From positions 62,001 through 126,000 of the forward strand of contig NZ_ASTG01000018.1 in NCBI RefSeq assembly GCF_000412635.1: a stretch of DNA of 64,000 bases, in the 5' to 3' direction. The stretch is from Sphingobium bisphenolivorans (GTDB lineage: Bacteria; Pseudomonadota; Alphaproteobacteria; Sphingomonadales; Sphingomonadaceae). A model generated the notes under the pieces. The model did not search any database. It saw only the letters and a list, made by a program, of their open reading frames with translations, and was not told where the DNA came from. This document shows, in pieces, positions 35,707 through 43,818 of this stretch (its first letter is position 1; each line of letters begins with the position of its first letter). The position numbers were made by a program, and so were the translations under genes.

Positions 35707-36255
35707 TCAAAAATCATTAAATCCCGGAACACGAACAATTCCCATTTCCACGACCTGCGCCAGAACCGGCGCGGATTTCTTGTCTTCGCGCACGCGGATC
35801 GTCTGACCGACGGCGCCATCTTCATCGGCAACCATCACGCGCGAGACATTGAAGACCGCGTTGCCGGCAACGAGTTGCACGGGATCGCCCTTCTTGACAA
35901 CCGCCTCGCGCGGAACGCTCCGGGCGGCTGGTGCGTAGCGGCCAACAGGGCCGGCGGCAGCGGCAGCGCTGCCAGCAGCCAGCGGCACCCGAATACGCCA
36001 GCCCAGCGCGTCGCATTTCACGATAGCGGCGCCGAACACGGGGCCGTCGATGCTTGGCGCGGAGGGACAGGCCGCAAGGCGCAGGCGGCGATCGACCGGC
36101 GCGATCGGCCCGCCCGGCTCGCCGATATTGGCGCCTACGGTCATGGCGACGAGGCCGTCGATGCGATCGAGATTCTCGAACTTCTGCTGGGCGAGCGCAG
36201 GCTTGGGCGCCAGCGCGAACAGGGCCAGAAGGAGGATCTTGGGCAATTTCGACAC
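35707..36255 (-). CDS. flgA: Flagellar P-ring assembly chaperone FlgA
   Basis: Periplasmic chaperone for assembly of FlgI into the P ring. The 182-residue product has a Sec signal (KILLLALFALAPKPALAQ) and a SAF-type C-terminal domain (REAVVKKGDPVQLVAGNAVFNV, then VGQTIRVRE). The start is taken as GTG at 36255 because GGAGAG lies five bases before it and the signal peptide then begins normally; the ATG at 36291 would add 12 residues. A perfect sigma-54 promoter lies just upstream. Confidence 0.87.
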   Translation of the reverse strand: MSKLPKILLLALFALAPKPALAQQKFENLDRIDGLVAMTVGANIGEPGGPIAPVDRRLRLAACPSAPSIDGPVFGAAIVKCDALGWRIRVPLAAGSAAAAAGPVGRYAPAARSVPREAVVKKGDPVQLVAGNAVFNVSRVMVADEDGAVGQTIRVREDKKSAPVLAQVVEMGIVRVPGFNDF

Positions 36256-36297
36256 GCACTCTCTCCGATCATGCGGATGGATTCGGCGCATCGAAGA

Positions 36298-36312
36298 GCA
36301 AGTAGCGTGCCA
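36298..36312 (-). promoter_or_regulatory. Sigma-54 promoter for flgA
   Basis: Read leftward TGGCACGCTACTTGC, exact TGGCAC-N5-TTGC. It lies between the end of the MotB-like gene and flgA. Confidence 0.8.
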
Positions 36313-36319
36313 GACGGGG

Positions 36320-36802
36320 TCAGCGCCGCTCCAAGGGCGCAGTCACGATCCGGATCGTCTGCCCCTTGCCCGCGCCGCCATCGAGTTGATCGAGCCCCCG
36401 GATCATGAGCCGCTTCTCGGCGATACCCTCAGTTTGCAGCGCGCGCGCGACTGCGCCCAGCCGTGCGGCGGCGAGATCCCAGCTATCGAAGCGCTCACGC
36501 GCGGGGTCAGTGCCAAGGCTGCTAATCTCCAGCTTCGCCGCTGGAGCCGAGCGGGCGAGCGCGGCGATACGCACCCTGCCCGCCTGGGTCAGCATGGCTT
36601 CCCCGGGCTGAAACAACTCCACAGCGCGGATATCCAACGCCTGCTCCACCGGCCTACCGCCGAATTGCTGGCGCACCTCTGCCAACATGGCGTCCCGATG
36701 CCGGCCCCCCGCCTGCAGCATGACGAAAAAGCCGAGCAGCAGCAGCAGCAGGTCCGCAAAGCTGAGCGCCCAGCGGCTGCGTCTCGCGGCCGAGGCGAGC
36801 AT
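36320..36802 (-). CDS. Compact MotB-like stator protein
   Basis: A 160-residue protein with one N-terminal membrane segment (SFADLLLLLLGFFVML) carrying an aspartate (Asp17) at the position of the proton-binding Asp of MotB. The short C-terminal part keeps traces of an OmpA-like wall-binding domain (DSWDLAAARLGAVARALQ, GIAEKRLMIRGLDQL). It lacks the long plug/linker of the 350-residue MotB at 47129. It overlaps the MotA-like gene (ATGA), so the two form one unit. It could drive the flagellum, or be a TolR/ExbD-type partner for another process. Confidence 0.7.
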   Translation of the reverse strand: MLASAARRSRWALSFADLLLLLLGFFVMLQAGGRHRDAMLAEVRQQFGGRPVEQALDIRAVELFQPGEAMLTQAGRVRIAALARSAPAAKLEISSLGTDPARERFDSWDLAAARLGAVARALQTEGIAEKRLMIRGLDQLDGGAGKGQTIRIVTAPLERR

Positions 36803-37470
36803 CACGCGACCTCGCGGATCGAAGCGCGGCGCATCGGAATATTCTCGCGCCGCGCAATAGCCGCCATATGGCCTGCCGCTTCGCGCTGCCAGGCGAGTTC
36901 GCGGTCCGACAAGTCGGTAAGACGGTTGGCAACAGGCGCCGCGATGACATTGGCAATGACAACGCCATAAAATGTGGTGAGCAGCGCCAGCGCCATTGCC
37001 GGACCGAGCGCGGCGGGATCGTCCATCGCCGCGAACATACCAACCAGCCCGATGATCGTCCCCGCCATCCCCAGCGCCGGCGCCGCGTCGGCGATCGACA
37101 GCCAGACATTGCGAGCCGCGGCATGGCGCTGGGCGCGATCGGAAAGCGACCGCGAAGCCCATAGCTCGAACTGCTCGGCGCGGTCGCAATTGGCAAGCTT
37201 GCGCGCGGCGTCAGTCAGGAAGGGGCTGGCCGTCTTCACCCGGTCGGTGCAGGCAAGGCCGCGCAGTTGCGCCACCTGGTCGATCTTGAGCATCGCCGCC
37301 CGTGCCGCATCCCGGTCCTTCGCCGGGTCAGCAGTGAAGAGCGGCCCCACTGCAGCAAACGCTCGCCCGAATGCGCTCGCGCCATTTTGAAAGAGGGCGA
37401 CCACCGCGATCCCCGCGACCATCGCCAGCAAGGTCAGGGGATCGAACAGATGCGCCAATATTCCGATCAT
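36802..37470 (-). CDS. MotA/TolQ/ExbB-family proton channel protein
   Basis: A 222-residue membrane protein. It has one N-terminal membrane segment (LLAMVAGIAVVALF) and two further ones in the conserved core SIADAAPALGMAGTIIGLVGMFAAMDD and ALALLTTFYGVVIANVIAAPV (by position 120-185), the proton-channel motif of MotA/TolQ. It is translated with the compact MotB-like gene. AGGCG precedes the ATG at 37470, and an upstream in-frame ATG at 37497 is less likely. It is a second stator-type pair besides motA/motB. Confidence 0.75.
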   Translation of the reverse strand: MIGILAHLFDPLTLLAMVAGIAVVALFQNGASAFGRAFAAVGPLFTADPAKDRDAARAAMLKIDQVAQLRGLACTDRVKTASPFLTDAARKLANCDRAEQFELWASRSLSDRAQRHAAARNVWLSIADAAPALGMAGTIIGLVGMFAAMDDPAALGPAMALALLTTFYGVVIANVIAAPVANRLTDLSDRELAWQREAAGHMAAIARRENIPMRRASIREVA

Positions 37471-37523
37471 TCGCCTAGTCCCACCATCTGCTCGCACGGG
37501 AGCGGCAACGCCCTGCCACCCAC

Positions 37524-37539
37524 CGGCAAATATTTGCCG
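37524..37539. promoter_or_regulatory. Perfect 16-base palindrome CGGCAAATATTTGCCG
   Basis: Fully symmetric, located 75 bases upstream of the flgB sigma-54 promoter and inside the divergent region with the MotA-like gene. Enhancers of FlbD in Caulobacter are CGGC-AA-rich elements at such distances; this resemblance is from memory. Confidence 0.5.
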
Positions 37540-37613
37540 CCTTTGCCGCCCAGCCTCCTCAACCCCGCGGATTTCCGCCGTTCAGCCCTTGCCGATGCGT
37601 CACCCACGCAAAT

Positions 37614-37628
37614 TGGCACGGCTCTTGC
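37614..37628 (+). promoter_or_regulatory. Sigma-54 promoter for flgB
   Basis: TGGCACGGCTCTTGC, exact match to TGGCAC-N5-TTGC, about 105 bases before the flgB ATG. Confidence 0.85.
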
Positions 37629-37731
37629 TGATGTCCGCCTGGATCACCCGCTGTTCACGCCATCAGGCCTCAGAACGGCGGGAGGCGACGAAGCTTTAGG
37701 TCGCGACCAAGCAAAAAGACGGAAGGCGGAT

Positions 37732-38100
37732 ATGTCGGTCGATAGTGAATTGTTCGGGATACATGGAAAGGCGCTGGCGCTTCGCTCGCAGCGTCTGTCC
37801 CTGCTCGCGTCCAACATCGCGAACGCCTCGACGCCCGGATACAAGGCGCGCGACATCGATTTCGAGTCCGCGCTGAAGGAAGCGTCAACCCAGCAGGGCA
37901 AGTCCGCCGCCGACGTGTCGCAGGCCGTCGATGACTCGATGGGCTATCGCGTGCCGCTCCAGCCGAGCCTAGACGGCAACACGGTCGAACTCAGCACCGA
38001 ACAGACGCTGTTCGCTGAAAATGCCGTCAAATATCGCACGACCCTCTCCTTTCTGGAGGGCCGCATCAACACCATCACCCGCGCGCTGAAGGGAGAATGA
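37732..38100 (+). CDS. flgB: Flagellar proximal rod protein FlgB
   Basis: Rod subunit nearest the MS ring. The 122-residue product has the family N-terminus HGKALALRSQRLSLLASNIAN and ASTPGYKARDIDFE. The frame is open far upstream, but AAGGCGG just before the ATG at 37732 and the flagellar N-terminus fix the start. First gene of the flgBCDEFG series, whose end overlaps flgC. Confidence 0.92.
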   Translation: MSVDSELFGIHGKALALRSQRLSLLASNIANASTPGYKARDIDFESALKEASTQQGKSAADVSQAVDDSMGYRVPLQPSLDGNTVELSTEQTLFAENAVKYRTTLSFLEGRINTITRALKGE

Positions 38101-38102
38101 GC

Positions 38103-38513
38103 ATGAGCGGCTCCGGCCCTATGAATGTCTTCGATATCGCCGGCCGCGCCATGAGCGCGCAGCTGGTGCGCCTGAACGCCACCGCCTCCAACATGGCGAA
38201 TGCCGGCAATGTCACCGGCAGCGCGGCGGAAGCCTATCGCGCAATCAAGCCGGTGTTCCAATCGGTCACCGACAGCCCCGGCGTCTCGACGGTCAAGGTG
38301 GCGAACGTCCTCACCACCGACGCCCAGCCCACCAAGCGCCACGATCCCAATCACCCGCTCGCCGACAAGAATGGCGATGTCTGGGAAGCCGCCGTCGATA
38401 GCAGCGCTGAGCTGGTCGACATGATCGAGACGGCGCGCATGTACCAGAACAATGTGCAGGTGCTGAACACCGCCAAATCCCTGATGCTGGAAACGATAAG
38501 GATCGGCAAATGA
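38103..38513 (+). CDS. flgC: Flagellar rod protein FlgC
   Basis: Rod subunit. The 136-residue product has the FlgBC N-terminus (FDIAGRAMSAQLVRLNATASNMANA) and C-terminal AARMYQNNVQVLNTAKSLML-type helix (residues 105-130). An ATG at 38097 overlaps the flgB stop but has its Shine-Dalgarno too close; the ATG at 38103 has GGGAG seven bases away. Confidence 0.92.
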   Translation: MSGSGPMNVFDIAGRAMSAQLVRLNATASNMANAGNVTGSAAEAYRAIKPVFQSVTDSPGVSTVKVANVLTTDAQPTKRHDPNHPLADKNGDVWEAAVDSSAELVDMIETARMYQNNVQVLNTAKSLMLETIRIGK

Positions 38514-39166
38514 CGACCACGACCGCCACGGACAGCGCGGGGCTTTCGACCTATAACCCCTATGGGAAGGTCGGCACCGGCAAGTCGGAGATGGGCCAGG
38601 CGGACTTTCTCCGCCTGCTAACTGCCCAGATGCAGACGCAGGACCCTTTCGAGCCAGTGGATAACGCTCAGATGGTGGCGCAGATGGCGACCATCACCAA
38701 CAGCAGCGGCATCGCGGAGATGAACCAGTCGCTCAAGACGCTGACTGCGCAGCTCACCGGATCGCGCCTGGGCGACGCGGCCAGCTGGATCGGCAAGTCG
38801 ATGCTGGTGCAGAGCAACATCGTCGCCCCGGACTCGGCCGGCCAGTATGTCGGCCAGGTCAGCTTCAAGGAGGCGACAAGCGGCGCGACCGTCGACCTGC
38901 TCGACGGCAACGGCAATGTCATGAAGACGATTGAGCTCGGCAATCAGCCGGCCGGGGACGTCAACTTCTATTGGGACGGCAAGAATGACGCGGGCGAAAC
39001 GGTCGCGACCGACGCGCTCAAGATCCGCGTCAATAATGCGAGCCCCTCCCGCGTCGCCAGCTGGGCGACGATCGCCGCCGTCCAGTCACCCGCAGACGGC
39101 AGCGCATCCAAGCTGATCACCGCGCTGGGCACCTACTCGCCAAACGACGCCATTTCCCTCGCCTAG
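38510..39166 (+). CDS. flgD: Flagellar hook capping protein FlgD
   Basis: Scaffold for hook assembly. The 218-residue product has the conserved N-terminal KSEMGQADFLRLLTAQMQTQ and DPFEPVDNAQMVAQMATI, then FlgD's Tudor/FnIII-like region with VNFYWDGKNDAGE. It overlaps the flgC stop by four bases. Confidence 0.93.
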   Translation: MTTTTATDSAGLSTYNPYGKVGTGKSEMGQADFLRLLTAQMQTQDPFEPVDNAQMVAQMATITNSSGIAEMNQSLKTLTAQLTGSRLGDAASWIGKSMLVQSNIVAPDSAGQYVGQVSFKEATSGATVDLLDGNGNVMKTIELGNQPAGDVNFYWDGKNDAGETVATDALKIRVNNASPSRVASWATIAAVQSPADGSASKLITALGTYSPNDAISLA

Positions 39167-39198
39167 CCAACCTATCCTTTCACCCAAGGAGCAACGCC

Positions 39199-40041
39199 AT
39201 GTCCTTCTACATCTCGCTTTCCGGCCTCAAGGCCGCCCAGACCGACCTTTCGACCACGGCGAACAATGTCGCCAACGTGAACTCCACCGCGTTCAAGAAG
39301 AGCAAGGCCGTGTTCGGCGACATCTTCGCCGCCGCGCCGATGCAGACCACCACGCAGGTCGCGGGCCAGGGCGTGCGCGCCCAGGGCATCAACCAGCAGT
39401 TCACGCAGGGCACGATCGAAACTACCGACAAGACGCTGGACCTCGCCATCACCGGCGAAGGCTTCTTCACCGTGAAGCGCACCGCCGACAATCAGGTGGG
39501 CTATACCCGCAACGGCGCTTTTTCCGTTCAGGAAGACCGCTTCGTCGTCGACACCACCGGCGCGCGGCTCCAGGTCGTGCCGCTTGATCCGACCACTGGC
39601 GCCCCGACCGTCACCGGCACGCTGACGCCGACCTCGCTCACAGACCTCAAGATCCCGACCAACTGGCCCGATGGCGGCACCGGCAACCAGCTGACCAGCG
39701 TCGGCGTGTCGGAAGAAGGCAAGATCACCGGCGTCTATGCCGATGGTTCGACCGTCTATCTTGGCGCGACCGCGATCGCCGCTTTCAACAGTCAGGAAGG
39801 GCTTCGTCAGAGCGGCGACGCGCACTGGACGGCCACCAATGCAAGCGGCACCCCAATGCTCGGCATGGGCAATAGCGGCCTGTTCGGCTCGGTCCGTTCG
39901 GGCGCGCTGGAACGGTCGAACGTCGATATTACCGAGGAACTGGTCAACCTGATCTCGGCCCAGCGCAACTTCCAGGCAAATTCGAAGGCTATCGAGGCGG
40001 CGAACACGCTGTCGACCACCATCGTGAACATGCGCACCTAA
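39199..40041 (+). CDS. flgE: Flagellar hook protein FlgE (short form)
   Basis: Hook subunit. At 280 residues it is much shorter than the 400 or more of enteric FlgE: the N-terminal rod-like domain (SFYISLSGLKAAQTDLSTTA, NNVANVNSTAFK) and C-terminal helix (LVNLISAQRNFQANSKAIEA) are present, but the outer insertion is small. Its position between flgD and flgF supports FlgE. AAGGAG precedes the ATG. Confidence 0.87.
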   Translation: MSFYISLSGLKAAQTDLSTTANNVANVNSTAFKKSKAVFGDIFAAAPMQTTTQVAGQGVRAQGINQQFTQGTIETTDKTLDLAITGEGFFTVKRTADNQVGYTRNGAFSVQEDRFVVDTTGARLQVVPLDPTTGAPTVTGTLTPTSLTDLKIPTNWPDGGTGNQLTSVGVSEEGKITGVYADGSTVYLGATAIAAFNSQEGLRQSGDAHWTATNASGTPMLGMGNSGLFGSVRSGALERSNVDITEELVNLISAQRNFQANSKAIEAANTLSTTIVNMRT

Positions 40042-40042
40042 G

Positions 40043-40081
40043 ATAATCCGTCATTCCCGCGAAAGCGGGATGACGGATTAT
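40043..40081 (+). terminator. Palindromic repeat after flgE, possible terminator or attenuator
   Basis: Arms at 40043-40060 and 40065-40081 are complementary with a single bulged T, loop AAA; then TTTCTC follows. The central part matches the repeat at the fliP start. It could reduce transcription into flgF-flgG, which has its own sigma-54 promoter at 40856 for flgG. Confidence 0.55.
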
Positions 40082-40112
40082 TTCTCGCCCTCAAAACGAA
40101 CAAGGCAGACCC

Positions 40113-40853
40113 ATGGACCGGCTCGTCAACACGGCACTCACCGCGATGCGCGGCGCGATGGCGCGGCAGGCGGCGATTTCCAACAATCTCGCGAACGTCA
40201 ACACCGTTGGCTTTCGCGCGGAGATCGCCAATGCCGAGACTCGCTGGATCAAGGGCGACACGTTCGACACGCGGGCGCAGGCTTCGGAGCAGGTGATCGC
40301 CGCCGACATGGCGCAAGGCGCGGTCACCGCTACCGGCAATCCGCTGGACGTCGCCATGAACGGCGACGCGCTGCTGGCGGTTCAGGGGATGGACGGCAAG
40401 GAAGCTTATACCCGCCGGGGCGACCTCAAGGTCAGCGACAGCGGCCTTCTGACGACCGGCGACGGCCTGCCCGTTCTTGGCGAAGGCGGGCCGATCACCC
40501 TGCCGCAGATGGACAGCGTCACCATCTCGCACGACGGCAGCATCTGGGGCGTGCCGCAGGGCGGCGATCCTGCCAATCCGCAGCGGGTCGATGGTCTTAA
40601 GCTGGTGAACGCCACCGGCTCCAGCATCGCCAAGGGCACCGACGGGCTGTTTCGCGAGACGAATGGCGGCGTGCTGCCGCAGGATCCTCTCGCGACGGTG
40701 ACTTCAGGATCGGTCGAGGGATCGAACGTCAATGCAACGACGGCGCTCGTGCAGATGATCGAGGCCAGCCGTGCGTGGGAGACACAGGTCAAGCTGATCG
40801 ACACCGCCAAGCAGCTGGACGATGGCGGCGCGTCGCTGATGCGTCTGGATTAA
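40113..40853 (+). CDS. flgF: Flagellar proximal rod protein FlgF
   Basis: Rod subunit, 246 residues. The N-terminus MDRLVNTALTAMRGAMARQA and NNLANVNTVGFR mark the FlgF type; the C-terminus has GSVEGSNVNATTALVQMIEA. AAGG precedes the ATG by seven bases. Confidence 0.92.
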   Translation: MDRLVNTALTAMRGAMARQAAISNNLANVNTVGFRAEIANAETRWIKGDTFDTRAQASEQVIAADMAQGAVTATGNPLDVAMNGDALLAVQGMDGKEAYTRRGDLKVSDSGLLTTGDGLPVLGEGGPITLPQMDSVTISHDGSIWGVPQGGDPANPQRVDGLKLVNATGSSIAKGTDGLFRETNGGVLPQDPLATVTSGSVEGSNVNATTALVQMIEASRAWETQVKLIDTAKQLDDGGASLMRLD

Positions 40854-40855
40854 TT

Positions 40856-40870
40856 TGGCACGGTGCTTGC
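40856..40870 (+). promoter_or_regulatory. Sigma-54 promoter for flgG
   Basis: TGGCACGGTGCTTGC, exact match. It lies directly after the flgF stop and about 38 bases before the flgG ATG, so flgG onward can be transcribed separately. Confidence 0.85.
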
Positions 40871-40908
40871 TTCGAGGCGGGCATGACCATGCGTCACGGA
40901 GATAGCAA

Positions 40909-41697
40909 ATGACCAACGCCGCCCTTCATGTCGCCCGCACCGGCCTCGACGCGCAGAATACGAAGATGCGCGTGATCGCCAACAACCTGGCGAACGTCAA
41001 CACCACCGGCTTCAAGCGCGACCGCGCCGATTTCGAGACGCTGGCCTATCAGCAGATGATCGCCGCCGGCGCGAATTCCGACAGCGAAAACAAATTTGCG
41101 ACGGGCCTCAACCTCGGCTCGGGCGTGTCGCTGCAGGGCACAAGCAAGATCAACACCCAGGGCACGCTGAACCAGACCGGCAATGCGCTGGACATGGCGG
41201 TCGAAGGCAATGGCTATTTCCAGGTGCAGCGCCCGGACGGCACCATCGCCTATACCCGCGCCGGCAATTTCAGCCAGACCGCCGAGGGCGTGATCGTTTC
41301 CAGCGAAGGCCTGCCGCTGATCCCGCAGATTACCGTGCCCGAAGGCGCGACCGGCGTCACGATCGGCAATGACGGCACCGTCTCCGCCACGCTCCAAGGG
41401 CAGAGCGAACCGACTCAGCTCGGGCAGATCGAGCTTGCCAGCTTCATGAACCCGGCGGGGTTGCAATCGGTCGGCGGCAACCTGCTCACCGAAACCGCCG
41501 CCAGCGGCACGCCGCAGGTCGGCGTCGCGGGGTTGGACGGCCGCGGCGCGATCCGCTCGGGTTATCTCGAAACCTCGAACGTCAATGTCGTCGAGGAACT
41601 GGTGGACATGATCGAGACGCAGCGCGCCTATGAGGTGAACAGCAAGATGATCAAGGCGACGGACGAGATGCTCCAGTACGTCAACCAGCAGCTGTGA
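40909..41697 (+). CDS. flgG: Flagellar distal rod protein FlgG
   Basis: Distal rod subunit, 262 residues. It has the conserved ARTGLDAQNTKMRVIANNLA and NTTGFKRDRADFE N-terminus and C-terminal LVDMIETQRAYEVNSKMIKA, ending YVNQQL, typical of FlgG. GGAG lies seven bases before the ATG. Confidence 0.94.
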   Translation: MTNAALHVARTGLDAQNTKMRVIANNLANVNTTGFKRDRADFETLAYQQMIAAGANSDSENKFATGLNLGSGVSLQGTSKINTQGTLNQTGNALDMAVEGNGYFQVQRPDGTIAYTRAGNFSQTAEGVIVSSEGLPLIPQITVPEGATGVTIGNDGTVSATLQGQSEPTQLGQIELASFMNPAGLQSVGGNLLTETAASGTPQVGVAGLDGRGAIRSGYLETSNVNVVEELVDMIETQRAYEVNSKMIKATDEMLQYVNQQL

Positions 41698-41702
41698 ACG
41701 CG

Positions 41703-42380
41703 ATGATGCGCTTTGCTCCCACCCTTCTCGGCGCCGCGGTGATCGCTCTCGCCGCCTCCCCGGCAATGGCCGGCAAGAAGCGCGATGCCGAGCGGCAATT
41801 TTTTGCCCCGACGGTCGTTGCCGCTCCTGCCGCTCCGCCGGCGAACGGATCGATCTTCCAGGCCTCGATGGGCTATACCCCGCTCACGAGCGGCGCGCGG
41901 GCGACAAGCGTTGGCGACATCATCACAATCGTTCTTGTGGAACGCACGCAGGCGACCAAGAGCAACAGCGCCGATACCAGCCGCAACGGCAGCATCGCAC
42001 TGACGCCGCCGAGCACCGGGCCGCTCTCGAAGCTGTTTTCCGCCAGCGACATCGGATCGAGCGGCAGCAACGCCTTCACCGGCAAGGGCAATGCGACCCA
42101 GTCCAATGCGCTGAACGGCGAGATCACCGTGACGATCGCCGCAGTCTATCCCAACGGCACCATGCTGGTGAAGGGTGAGAAGGCGCTGACGCTGAACCGG
42201 GGCGACGAATATATCCAGATCAGCGGCCTGGTGCGCCAGGCGGACATCAGCCCGGATAACCGCATCGCCTCGACCCGCGTGGCCGACGCCAAGATCATCT
42301 ACACCGGCAAGGGGGAAATCGCCCGCGCCAGCCGCCAGGGCTGGCTGCAGCGCTTCTTCTCCATGATCAGCCCCTTCTGA
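41703..42380 (+). CDS. flgH: Flagellar L-ring protein FlgH lacking a lipobox
   Basis: L-ring subunit in the outer membrane. The 225-residue product has the conserved ATSVGDIITIVLVE, NGTMLVKGEKALTLN and YIQISGLVRQADIS segments. Unlike typical FlgH, the signal peptide ends AMAGKK with no cysteine, and the whole protein has no cysteine, so it cannot be lipidated. The start is approximate: ATGs at 41703 and 41706 or GTG at 41694, all without a strong Shine-Dalgarno. Confidence 0.88.
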   Translation: MMRFAPTLLGAAVIALAASPAMAGKKRDAERQFFAPTVVAAPAAPPANGSIFQASMGYTPLTSGARATSVGDIITIVLVERTQATKSNSADTSRNGSIALTPPSTGPLSKLFSASDIGSSGSNAFTGKGNATQSNALNGEITVTIAAVYPNGTMLVKGEKALTLNRGDEYIQISGLVRQADISPDNRIASTRVADAKIIYTGKGEIARASRQGWLQRFFSMISPF

Positions 42381-43510
42381 TGGAACGGACCCGTCCCATG
42401 GCCAGCCTGTTTCGCTTCCTCCTGATCCTGACCAGCTTGGCCGTCGCAGGGATGATCACCGTTCCCGCGCGCGCGGAGCGGATCAAGGATCTTGGAACCT
42501 TTCAGGGCGTGCGGCCGAACCAGCTTACCGGCTATGGCATTGTCGTTGGTCTTGCGGGCACTGGCGATGACAGCCTCGATTATGCGACCCAGGGCATGAA
42601 GGGTGTCGTCTCGCGCTTCGGCCTGACGCTGCCGCAGGGGGTCAACCCGGCGCTCAAAAATGCAGCGGCGGTGCTGGTGACGGCCGACCTGCCCGCATTC
42701 GCCAAGCCGGGACAGCGGCTGGACGTCACCGTCTCCGCGCTGGGCAAGGCCAAGTCGCTACGCGGCGGCACGCTGATCCTGACGCCTCTGCGCGGCGCGG
42801 ATAACGAGATTTACGGCATGGCGCAGGGTAATCTGGCCGTCGGTGGCCTCGGCGTCTCCGGCGCCGACGGCAGCCAGGTATCAGTCAACATTCCCTCCGC
42901 CGGCCGCATTCCTGGCGGCGCCACGGTCGAGCGCGCGGTCGCCACAGGCTTTGAGACGAGCCCCACCTTGACCTTCAACCTCGCCGAAGCCGATCTGACG
43001 ACGGCGCTGCGTGTGGCGGATGGCATCAATCGCACCTTCGGCGACCATCGCGCCCGCGCAACGGACGCCGTTTCGGTGTCGATCGACGCGGCGCCGGGCG
43101 GCGCCGACCGCATCATGATGATGGGCCTGATCGAGAATATCGAGGTCGCGCCGGCCGATGCGCCCGCCAAGGTGATCGTCAACGCCCGCACCGGCACCGT
43201 CGTCATCAATGGCGCAGTGAAAATCCATCCGGCGGCCGTCGCGCATGGCAAATTGACCGTCAGCGTCAACGAATCGCCCCGCGTCGTCCAGCCCGCTCCC
43301 TTCTCCCAAGGGCGCACCGCCGTCGAACAATCCAGCTCCATTTCGATCGAGCAGGAGAAAAAACCGATGGTCAATTTTAAAGGTGGCGCCTCTTTGGCCG
43401 ATATAGTCAAGGCGGTGAACGCCATCGGCGCCTCCCCCGCGGACATGGTCGCGATCCTCGAAGCCTTGAAACAGGCGGGCGCGATGAAGGCTGAATTGGT
43501 GGTGTTGTGA
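42380..43510 (+). CDS. flgI: Flagellar P-ring protein FlgI
   Basis: P-ring subunit in the periplasm, 376 residues from the first ATG. It has a Sec signal (SLFRFLLILTSLAVAGMITV, cut at ARA-ER) and the conserved RIKDLGTFQGVRPNQLTGYG start of the mature protein, with the GTVVINGAVKIHPAAVAHG segment. The start at 42380 overlaps the flgH stop; the ATG at 42398 gives a tidier signal peptide and is a real alternative. Confidence 0.93.
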   Translation: MERTRPMASLFRFLLILTSLAVAGMITVPARAERIKDLGTFQGVRPNQLTGYGIVVGLAGTGDDSLDYATQGMKGVVSRFGLTLPQGVNPALKNAAAVLVTADLPAFAKPGQRLDVTVSALGKAKSLRGGTLILTPLRGADNEIYGMAQGNLAVGGLGVSGADGSQVSVNIPSAGRIPGGATVERAVATGFETSPTLTFNLAEADLTTALRVADGINRTFGDHRARATDAVSVSIDAAPGGADRIMMMGLIENIEVAPADAPAKVIVNARTGTVVINGAVKIHPAAVAHGKLTVSVNESPRVVQPAPFSQGRTAVEQSSSISIEQEKKPMVNFKGGASLADIVKAVNAIGASPADMVAILEALKQAGAMKAELVVL

Positions 43511-43818
43511 TGCAGGTCAACGCGGTTTCATCCACAGGCACGCCAGCGGGCGGTGCAACGGACAAGGCGACGCTGGCAAAGGCGGCGCAGCAGTTCGAGG
43601 CGATCTTCCTGCGCCAGATGATGGGCGCGATGCGCTCCGCCAGCCTGGCCGAGGGGATCAGCGACTCCAGCGCGACCGATCAGTTTCGCGACATGGCCGA
43701 CGCGCGCACCGCCGACAGCATGGCGGGCAAGGGCACGCTCGGCATCGCAGAGATGCTGATGCGCCAGTTCGGCGCGAAGATGAGCCCTGCGGCCGCCCCT
43801 GAAAGCAAGGGCGAATGA
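43510..43818 (+). CDS. flgJ: Rod-binding protein FlgJ, N-terminal domain only
   Basis: 102 residues covering only the rod-binding domain (AAQQFEAIFLRQMMGAMRSA, TDQFRDMADARTADSMA). The muramidase domain found in enteric FlgJ is absent, as in many alphaproteobacteria; the transglycosylase at 34092 may replace it. The ATG overlaps the flgI stop. Confidence 0.87.
   Translation: MQVNAVSSTGTPAGGATDKATLAKAAQQFEAIFLRQMMGAMRSASLAEGISDSSATDQFRDMADARTADSMAGKGTLGIAEMLMRQFGAKMSPAAAPESKGE

Noticed and set aside
37512-37525. Sigma-54-like site facing the MotA-like gene
   Set aside because: The two halves are one base too close (spacing of nine rather than ten), which sigma-54 does not tolerate.
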